Assembly (NCBI GenBank): GCA_021805395.1
Contig: JAJZFJ010000224.1
Location: 1 to 47,522 of the forward strand
Direction: 5' to 3'
Source of the DNA: a bacterium
GTDB taxonomy: Bacteria; Armatimonadota; Chthonomonadetes; Chthonomonadales; Chthonomonadaceae
DNA: 47,522 nt
Positions 42,154 through 47,522 of the stretch are shown here, piece by piece. The notes under the pieces were generated by a model. That model saw only the letters and a list, made by a program, of their open reading frames with translations, was not told the DNA's origin and searched no databases. Numbering within the stretch: the first letter of the stretch is position 1; each line of letters opens with the position of its first letter. A program made the translations under genes and the position numbers.

Positions 42154-43749
42154 ATGCAGACCAGACGCGTGGAAATATACGATACAACGTTAAGAGATGG
42201 ATCTCAGGGAGAGTACATCTCGTACAGCGTTGAGGATAAAATTCGTATTACACGCCGGCTGGATGAATTTGGCATGGATGTTATTGAGGGTGGATGGCCG
42301 GGATCGAATCCCAAGGACGAGACATTTTTTCAACGAATGCGTTCCGAACATCTACAGACGTCTCTGCTTGCAGCTTTTGGCAGTACAAGACGGCCTGATA
42401 TTAAAGCCGAAAACGATGCACAGCTTCGAACACTCCTGGATGCATCCACCCCAGTGATAACCATATTCGGCAAAAGCTGGAAGCAGCATGTGCACCATGC
42501 TCTAAAAACTTCTCCTGAAGAGAACCTTGCCATGATTGCTGAGAGCATCGCATATCTGGCAAAGAACTGCGAAAGTGTCTTCTATGATGCGGAGCATTTC
42601 TTCGATGGTTATCTTGACGACTCAGAGTATGCACTTAGTACATTACGTGCTGCCTATCAGGCTGGTGCGAAAAGGATTGTACTTTGCGACACCAACGGTG
42701 GCACCCTGCCATCACTTGTCACGCAAATTGTAAAGTGTGTGCGATTGGCAATTCCCGATGCCAGCCTGGGTATCCATTCTCACAACGATTCGGCATGTGC
42801 CGTTGCAAATGCTCTGGCCGCAATTGATGAGGGCTGCATGCAGGTACAGGGAACTGTGAATGGATATGGCGAACGTTGTGGTAATTGTGATCTTATCCCA
42901 GTGATAGCATCCCTCAGGACCAAGCTGGGATATCAATGCCTTAAGCCAGATTCACTACAGCATCTCACCGGGCTGTCGCAGTTTGTGGATGAAATTGCTA
43001 ACCTAACACCAGACACTCGAAGGCCGTATGTTGGCAGCTCTGCGTTTGCCCACAAAGGCGGCGTGCATGCTGATGCAGTTTTGAAGGGTGCCAGCTACGA
43101 GCACATTAACCCCGAACAGGTGGGCAACACTCGGCGCTTACTGGTATCGGAGTTGGCAGGTGGCAGCAGTATTGCAGGCAAGGCAGCAGAGTATGGAGTG
43201 GATCTAAACAAAAGGTCACCCGAAGCCAAAGCATTGTTAAAGTCCGTTGCAGAGCGAGAACACGATGGGTACAGCTACGAAGGCGCAGAAGGGTCTTTCG
43301 AGCTGCTTCTGCTGAGGGCGATTGGGCACTACACCGATCCCTTCATTCTGCACGGTTACAGGTGTATCGTTGAGAAGCGAGGTGACGATCTTGAACCAAT
43401 CACAGAGGCAACTGTTAAGCTGGAGGTGAATGGAAATGAAAGGCTCACAGTTGCCGAGGGCGATGGACCAGTTCACGCTTTGGATGGTGCACTACGAAGA
43501 GCCTTGCAAGATTTTTACCCGGATGTAGATCGCATAAAACTTATCGATTTTAAGGTGAGAGTAGTGAATACCAGAGCTGGTACGGCTGCACGTGTGAGAG
43601 TTATTATCGATTCAACAGATGGTGAGAATTCCTGGTCGACAGTTGGTGTTTCTGACAATATGATAGATGCAAGCTGGCATGCTCTGGCAGACAGCTTCGT
43701 CTTTGGGCTGTTAAGAGCCGGAAAGTCCACTGCTGCCATTAAGGCATAA
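42154..43749 (+). CDS. cimA: (R)-citramalate synthase
   Basis: A 531-residue enzyme of the DRE-TIM alpha-isopropylmalate/citramalate synthase family. It condenses acetyl-CoA and pyruvate, feeding isoleucine synthesis. VEIYDTTLRDGSQGE starts the barrel with the catalytic R-D. GIHSHNDSACAVANALAA is the metal HxH, QVQGTVNGYGERCGNCDL the active-site loop, and SAFAHKGGVHADAV the family linker. A C-terminal LeuA-type allosteric domain (about 400-525) is present. The pattern (YSVEDKIRI and VIEGGWPGSNPKD) is that of CimA rather than LeuA. I chose ATG at 42154 with AAAGGA 7 bases upstream over 42094. Confidence 0.95.
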   Translation: MQTRRVEIYDTTLRDGSQGEYISYSVEDKIRITRRLDEFGMDVIEGGWPGSNPKDETFFQRMRSEHLQTSLLAAFGSTRRPDIKAENDAQLRTLLDASTPVITIFGKSWKQHVHHALKTSPEENLAMIAESIAYLAKNCESVFYDAEHFFDGYLDDSEYALSTLRAAYQAGAKRIVLCDTNGGTLPSLVTQIVKCVRLAIPDASLGIHSHNDSACAVANALAAIDEGCMQVQGTVNGYGERCGNCDLIPVIASLRTKLGYQCLKPDSLQHLTGLSQFVDEIANLTPDTRRPYVGSSAFAHKGGVHADAVLKGASYEHINPEQVGNTRRLLVSELAGGSSIAGKAAEYGVDLNKRSPEAKALLKSVAEREHDGYSYEGAEGSFELLLLRAIGHYTDPFILHGYRCIVEKRGDDLEPITEATVKLEVNGNERLTVAEGDGPVHALDGALRRALQDFYPDVDRIKLIDFKVRVVNTRAGTAARVRVIIDSTDGENSWSTVGVSDNMIDASWHALADSFVFGLLRAGKSTAAIKA

Positions 43750-43806
43750 TTCATCCGCACAATTTTTGGCGGTACTAGAATAAAACCGATCGGCAAGGTT
43801 AAAACT

Positions 43807-43864
43807 GAATGGACACCTGCCTTCTGTACATCAATATGTACCAGAAAGGATAAGGTGTCCATTC
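43807..43864. terminator. Long two-part stem-loop after cimA
   Basis: GAATGGACACCT (43807-43818) pairs perfectly with its complement at 43853-43864. Inside lie CCTTCT/AGAAAGG (imperfect) and GTACAT/ATGTAC (43826-43831 with 43836-43841). It sits between converging genes, 58 bases after the cimA stop, and is followed by TTATGTTTG. It probably terminates both transcripts, though it is longer than usual. Confidence 0.65.
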
Positions 43865-43915
43865 TTATGTTTGTGCATACGTTAGTTGGATGCTACAGCG
43901 GGTGCGACTCTAGAA

Positions 43916-44377
43916 TTAGGCCTGTTGAAGGCACCAGTTAAACAGGAGCGTCCACTCCTCTTTTTGTGCACTGATGAGTTGTGGATCATTCCGATTGGTG
44001 GATTGCTCAACAGCAGTAATCAACTTGTTCAAATCCATTTTCCCTGTACTGATGAGAGGATGATTCGCAGCTCTTCTCATCCAGTAGCGGCTGTTAGAAT
44101 AGTCACCCTCCCGTCGGTGGAGAATGCCATGCCAGAGTGATCCTGTTGGCGTTTCAAGATCCTGACAAATGACATGGCTCCTGTCAAGGTCATCAACATA
44201 TAACCAGAGACCTGCAGTAATGTCCATTCGGCTGGCAACTTCGGGCATGAGAACAGTTTGTGAGACCAATTCAATGTGAGCAGGGTGGGAACCTGTGAGA
44301 TGGTTCATAACACCTTCAATTGGAATTTGTGTTAGTAACTCTTGCACCTTCTCAATCAACGCGTTTTGACTGTTCAT
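43916..44377 (-). CDS. Conserved protein of unknown function
   Basis: A 153-residue protein. The core LWLYVDDLDRSHVICQDLE followed by TPTGSLWHGILHRREGDYSN and RYWMRRAANHP is a pattern I recall from uncharacterised bacterial proteins of several phyla, with conserved His, Trp and Arg that suggest an enzyme or ligand site. No function is known to me. AAGGAG lies 6 bases before the ATG. It is probably the last gene of a unit with the GH127 enzyme, 82 bases upstream, though a hairpin lies between them. Confidence 0.85.
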   Translation of the reverse strand: MNSQNALIEKVQELLTQIPIEGVMNHLTGSHPAHIELVSQTVLMPEVASRMDITAGLWLYVDDLDRSHVICQDLETPTGSLWHGILHRREGDYSNSRYWMRRAANHPLISTGKMDLNKLITAVEQSTNRNDPQLISAQKEEWTLLFNWCLQQA

Positions 44378-44419
44378 CTCTCACTCCTTCTCGGAATGTT
44401 TAAAAGTTATCTGAATATC

Positions 44420-44452
44420 CAGCCTGTCACGCTCAAACTGGGCGACAGGCTG
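44420..44452 (-). terminator. Hairpin between GH127 and the downstream gene
   Basis: CAGCCTGTC (44420-44428) and GACAGGCTG (44444-44452) form a 9-bp stem with a 15-base loop. It begins 7 bases after the GH127 stop. No good T-run follows, so termination may be partial. Confidence 0.5.
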
Positions 44453-44459
44453 AATGTGA

Positions 44460-46844
44460 CTATTCGCCGCTGAGCTTCAGCACGCGGAGACCAAATATTC
44501 CACCAGCAAAATTGGCAGGTTTTGCCTGGAATTTCACCACGATAGAATCTTTCCCCATAGTGAGTGATTGTGGTATAGGATAGACAACGCTCATGAAGGC
44601 TCCAGGTTTAGAACCTGTGAGAGACTGTGTAGCTATTTTAGTTCCGTCAACAATAATGTCAAATTCCCTGGCACCTGCATCCGAACCCCAGTACACCACT
44701 CTAAGCTTATAATCCGTTGATGAATTTAACTGCAGCTGATAGGAAAACCAGCCTCCGTTCTCCGCATCTCTCCAATGTGCGTTACCCAGTGATCCAGTGG
44801 ATGTGTTTTTTCCTTGCAAATTATGCAGTTTTTCTGATGTGGGGTCTCCAATCACAACTCTGTCGACTGTTCGAGATTGAAGGGCGACGATTTTCTTCTC
44901 TTTAGTTGCTTCTTCTTTAAGATAGTGAGACCGTGTACCTGTTGAGATGTATGGTACTGAGTAGTCATCATAGTTACTGAAGAAGGGACGGAAGTATATT
45001 CGTTTACCAGTGCTGTTGGAATTATCCGAATAGGTTAAGTTTTCGCCAGATACCGTATGAAGCCAAGAGGCTGGTGCCTTGTTTTTGTCGAAGAAGACAG
45101 GATTTTGGGGTGCTGCCACTGATGCAGGTCCCATATCTGCGGCGAGAACCAAAGGCCCGTACATCACCGACAGTACACTGGGTTTGTCTGGAGCTGGATC
45201 CAGATGCAGGTTCATGGGCATTACCAGCTTGATAACGTCCCCGGAATGCCAAGTTCTGTTCACCGTCGCCCATGAAGTGGGAGTTTTATCGGTTAGTACT
45301 AATCGGTTATTCACAAAAACCTTCATTGGGCTGGCTATCCAGTAAGGACACCTGAAATGCATCGCAAATTTCTGAGGGGTTTTGCAGTCAACTGACAGTG
45401 TGGTGGAATCAGTGTCAGGAAATCGATTTTTCTGTGTGAGTATCATTCCCTTGTCTTTCCATTTCAGAGTGGAGGGAATGTACAGGTTTACATACAGACT
45501 GTTTTGTGAATGGTAATAGATTGATTCATCGTATCGTGCATGATTTTCTATCCCAGTTCCCACACAGCACCAGAAAGAATCAAAAGGCGTGCTATATTTG
45601 CGGATCGACACAGGCGAGAGTGGCATATAGTATACCAGCATTCCAGTTTGTGGATTTTGCGAAGCTAATATATCATTATAAAGTGCTCTCTCAATGAAAT
45701 CGCCATATTCTGCCTTAGGCTGCCAGCAGAAAAGGTGACGGGTGAGTTTAAGAAGATTATACTCGCAGCAGGTTTCGCATGTATTAGGGGCAAGGGTAGA
45801 TGCAAGCTGATTAGGAGCCTGATAATACTCACCTGAACTGATATCACCGATTGAGTATGCATGATGTTTGATGGATGCATTCCAGAATGTGATCGCTATT
45901 TTTTTGTCGCGGGGATTTCCACGAAGTTCATACAGTCTCGCCTGCCCGATCACTTTTGGGATTTGAGTATTACAATGGTTGCCAGCCAGATGGTCTTCCC
46001 CCAACGCAAGAGGATCCATGATGAATTTGTGATAAAACTTGCGGCTCTCTACAAGGTATCTCTTATCTCCAGTGAGTGCATATAGGTTGGCAAGCACCTC
46101 ATTCATCCCTCCCTGTTCGACAGACAGCATCTCCTGCCATTCAGTGGGTGTAAGATTTTGCGTTGTGGAGATTGTCCAGTTTCCCAGCCCTTTAGCTACC
46201 TCTAATGCCTGTTCGTCATTGCAGAATCGGTATGAATCCAGTAGACCTGCAAACACTTTATGAACAACATACCATGGTGCCCAGTAGTCATCCAGGATAT
46301 GGTGAGGATCAATGCCCTGAGTTCGGACTTTCTCAAACATGGCATGTCCATTAGGGATGGCACCCACATACCCATCTCCCCATTTTGCCTGCACTTTCGC
46401 AAGCTGAGAGACAATATAATACACACGTTTTTTGAGCTCTGGATCTCTGGTTATAACATACATTCTTGAGATTGCAGAGAGATAATGTCCAAGAGTGTGG
46501 CCGGCTACTTGAGTCTGTTCCCAGCCGCCGTATGCCGGAGCTTTTGGTGTGAGACCGGCTTGTGATCGAAACATGCTCAGAAGCCTGTCGGGATTAAGCA
46601 AAAGAAGATAGCGTTCATCTGCCTGCTGGGCTTTAAGGAATGGACTATTTAGCAAATGTACATCCTTAAGAGGAAATGTGCCAGCTTCTGGTTGGATTAT
46701 ATTAGGAACTACCCACTGACATCTGTCATTCACGGTAAGTAATGGTTTGGCAGTGCAGATATTTACAGAAACCATGCTGAAATATAGAATTGAAAATAGA
46801 GTTGTGAATCTCAAGCGTATACTCCCTGTGAAAAAATTTATCAT
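44460..46844 (-). CDS. Secreted GH127 beta-L-arabinofuranosidase-like glycoside hydrolase
   Basis: A 794-residue exported enzyme with a signal peptide (about 1-32). The GH127 (DUF1680) catalytic domain starts with FPLKDVHLLNSPFLKAQQAD and continues with GGWEQTQVAGHTLGHYLSA, WYVVHKVFAGLLDSY and LAGNHCNTQIPKV. The zinc/nucleophile site is CETCCEYNLLKL and SFWCCVGTGIENH; the Cys in WCCVGTG is the expected nucleophile. A beta-sandwich follows. The last ~140 residues (VVIGDPTSEKLHNLQG, AHWRDAENGGWFSY) form a DUF6805-type module. The family cleaves beta-L-arabinofuranosides of plant glycans. GGGAG precedes the ATG, which overlaps the previous TGA (ATGA). Confidence 0.94.
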   Translation of the reverse strand: MINFFTGSIRLRFTTLFSILYFSMVSVNICTAKPLLTVNDRCQWVVPNIIQPEAGTFPLKDVHLLNSPFLKAQQADERYLLLLNPDRLLSMFRSQAGLTPKAPAYGGWEQTQVAGHTLGHYLSAISRMYVITRDPELKKRVYYIVSQLAKVQAKWGDGYVGAIPNGHAMFEKVRTQGIDPHHILDDYWAPWYVVHKVFAGLLDSYRFCNDEQALEVAKGLGNWTISTTQNLTPTEWQEMLSVEQGGMNEVLANLYALTGDKRYLVESRKFYHKFIMDPLALGEDHLAGNHCNTQIPKVIGQARLYELRGNPRDKKIAITFWNASIKHHAYSIGDISSGEYYQAPNQLASTLAPNTCETCCEYNLLKLTRHLFCWQPKAEYGDFIERALYNDILASQNPQTGMLVYYMPLSPVSIRKYSTPFDSFWCCVGTGIENHARYDESIYYHSQNSLYVNLYIPSTLKWKDKGMILTQKNRFPDTDSTTLSVDCKTPQKFAMHFRCPYWIASPMKVFVNNRLVLTDKTPTSWATVNRTWHSGDVIKLVMPMNLHLDPAPDKPSVLSVMYGPLVLAADMGPASVAAPQNPVFFDKNKAPASWLHTVSGENLTYSDNSNSTGKRIYFRPFFSNYDDYSVPYISTGTRSHYLKEEATKEKKIVALQSRTVDRVVIGDPTSEKLHNLQGKNTSTGSLGNAHWRDAENGGWFSYQLQLNSSTDYKLRVVYWGSDAGAREFDIIVDGTKIATQSLTGSKPGAFMSVVYPIPQSLTMGKDSIVVKFQAKPANFAGGIFGLRVLKLSGE

Positions 46845-47522
46845 TTGTTCTCCCTGTGTAGCTCATCTTCATCGCTTATTTTCTGATGGACCAAGGCATC
46901 AGAAGGATGTGTGGTGGTTGAATGTGCACCATTTTCGACCACTACTAACATGCGTTTGCTGGTTATTATGTTTCCTTCCTGGTCAAGTGCGTCAATCTCC
47001 AGTACATGCTCTCCATTCAGAGCTTTTCTACTATTCCATGAAAACTGGAAAGGAGGAGTATTCTTAAGATCTTCAATATCGCCATCTACAATAAATTGAA
47101 CCGCAGCGATGGGATCAGGCTCGCCTTTAGGAAGGATTGCAGAAGCCATCAGAGTCCCATTGACAACTGTCCTGTGCCAAAAATGTGCACGCTGAAGACA
47201 GTCTTCACTATACTGTTTTGCGAGAGAATTGAGCAGGCTAATTGCCTTTAACTCTTCGCTGGTTGTGAGTTTTGCAACCAGGTATATGTGGTCGCCGATA
47301 GCGGGGATATAATCAGAGGGTAGAAGAGTCATCTGGTTTAATGCACCGGTTTGTACTGTGGTTCCTTCAGGATTTATCACTAGATTAAATATACCCTTGC
47401 CAGCTGGTAGATCTGTGATTATAGTGGATTCTGATGCACGAAGTTCAGGATGGTCAGGATTGGAAACAATTCTGATCTCCTCATTTTTAGCGGTTTCTAT
47501 TACAACTACTCTACCGGTATTG
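46841..47522 (-). CDS. C-terminal part of a larger protein, cut by the window edge
   Basis: The minus-strand frame is open from the window end to the TGA at 46841-46843, giving at least 226 residues. A GTG at 47378-47380 could be taken as a start, but the frame stays open upstream with protein-like sequence (EEIRIVSNPDHPELRASES), so the gene is incomplete. The visible part has Ig-like beta-strand character (FSWNSRKALNGEHVLEIDAL, ITSKRMLVVVEN). It is translationally coupled to the GH127 gene. An extracytoplasmic glycan-related role is inferred from context only. Confidence 0.75.
   Translation of the reverse strand, partial: NTGRVVVIETAKNEEIRIVSNPDHPELRASESTIITDLPAGKGIFNLVINPEGTTVQTGALNQMTLLPSDYIPAIGDHIYLVAKLTTSEELKAISLLNSLAKQYSEDCLQRAHFWHRTVVNGTLMASAILPKGEPDPIAAVQFIVDGDIEDLKNTPPFQFSWNSRKALNGEHVLEIDALDQEGNIITSKRMLVVVENGAHSTTTHPSDALVHQKISDEDELHRENK

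Noticed and set aside
1-47522. CRISPR array, prophage or insertion sequence
   Set aside because: No regularly spaced repeats, transposase motifs, integrase or phage structural genes were seen on either strand.

Overview
The window is a moderately AT-leaning bacterial chromosome segment. The best taxonomic clue is the pair of prepilins (17620-19783). Each has an [19 protein letters not shown]-type helix followed by a [13 protein letters not shown] motif, the form of the DUF1559/pseudopilin family typical of Armatimonadota and, less exactly, Planctomycetes. A secreted GH127 enzyme, bacterial translin, many TTG/GTG starts and many ATGA stop/start overlaps fit an Armatimonadota-like genome. The phylum is an inference, not a measurement. 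No phage, insertion sequence, CRISPR array or rRNA was seen. One tRNA (Ser-UGA) is present.

Layout. 34-1377: secreted protein of unknown function. 1418-4255: tight minus-strand operon of a translin-family protein, a uridine-kinase-like kinase, a PH-like zinc-ribbon protein and an M48-like zinc-ribbon protein with a broken HEXXH motif. 4799-8495: DUF805 membrane protein, two GYF_2 membrane paralogues, a decayed third copy and other gene remnants. 8601-12912: minus-strand operon of two RCK/TrkA-type proteins, a CHAD domain split over two genes, a helix-hairpin-helix protein, Ppx/GppA and a separate HD phosphohydrolase, i.e. a potassium/polyphosphate/alarmone module. 13082-17047: queA, a MerR-like regulator, a GT4 glycosyltransferase and DedA. 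17620-19783: two prepilins, each with its own terminator and with 11-bp-pitch direct repeats upstream. 20454-28479: one long operon running from diadenylate cyclase (CdaA) and its YbbR partner through a membrane protein, DUF4129, DUF4350, MoxR, GT4 and an adenosine-deaminase-family enzyme.

28630-37639 is a mixed region: two small unknown proteins, a cryptochrome/photolyase-related protein, GNAT acetyltransferase, polyprenol-phosphate-mannose-synthase-like GT2, secreted protein, thioesterase, TPR protein, tRNA-Ser, OGG1-type glycosylase and MiaB. 37840-39904: GAF histidine kinase facing a Crp/Fnr regulator. 40884-43749: DinB-like protein and citramalate synthase, separated by long intergenic stretches with apparent gene debris. 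43916-47522: conserved small protein, GH127 beta-L-arabinofuranosidase-like enzyme and the 3' part of a further gene cut by the window edge.

The most interesting items are the bacterial translin operon with its RNA-nuclease-like acidic residues and a co-translated nucleoside-kinase homologue; the Pho-box-like repeats before the prepilins; the split CHAD/Ppx/RCK module; and the linkage of c-di-AMP synthesis with a MoxR-type envelope operon. Several intergenic regions carry reading frames that look protein-coding but are broken by stops or frameshifts, so this genome seems to be shedding accessory genes.
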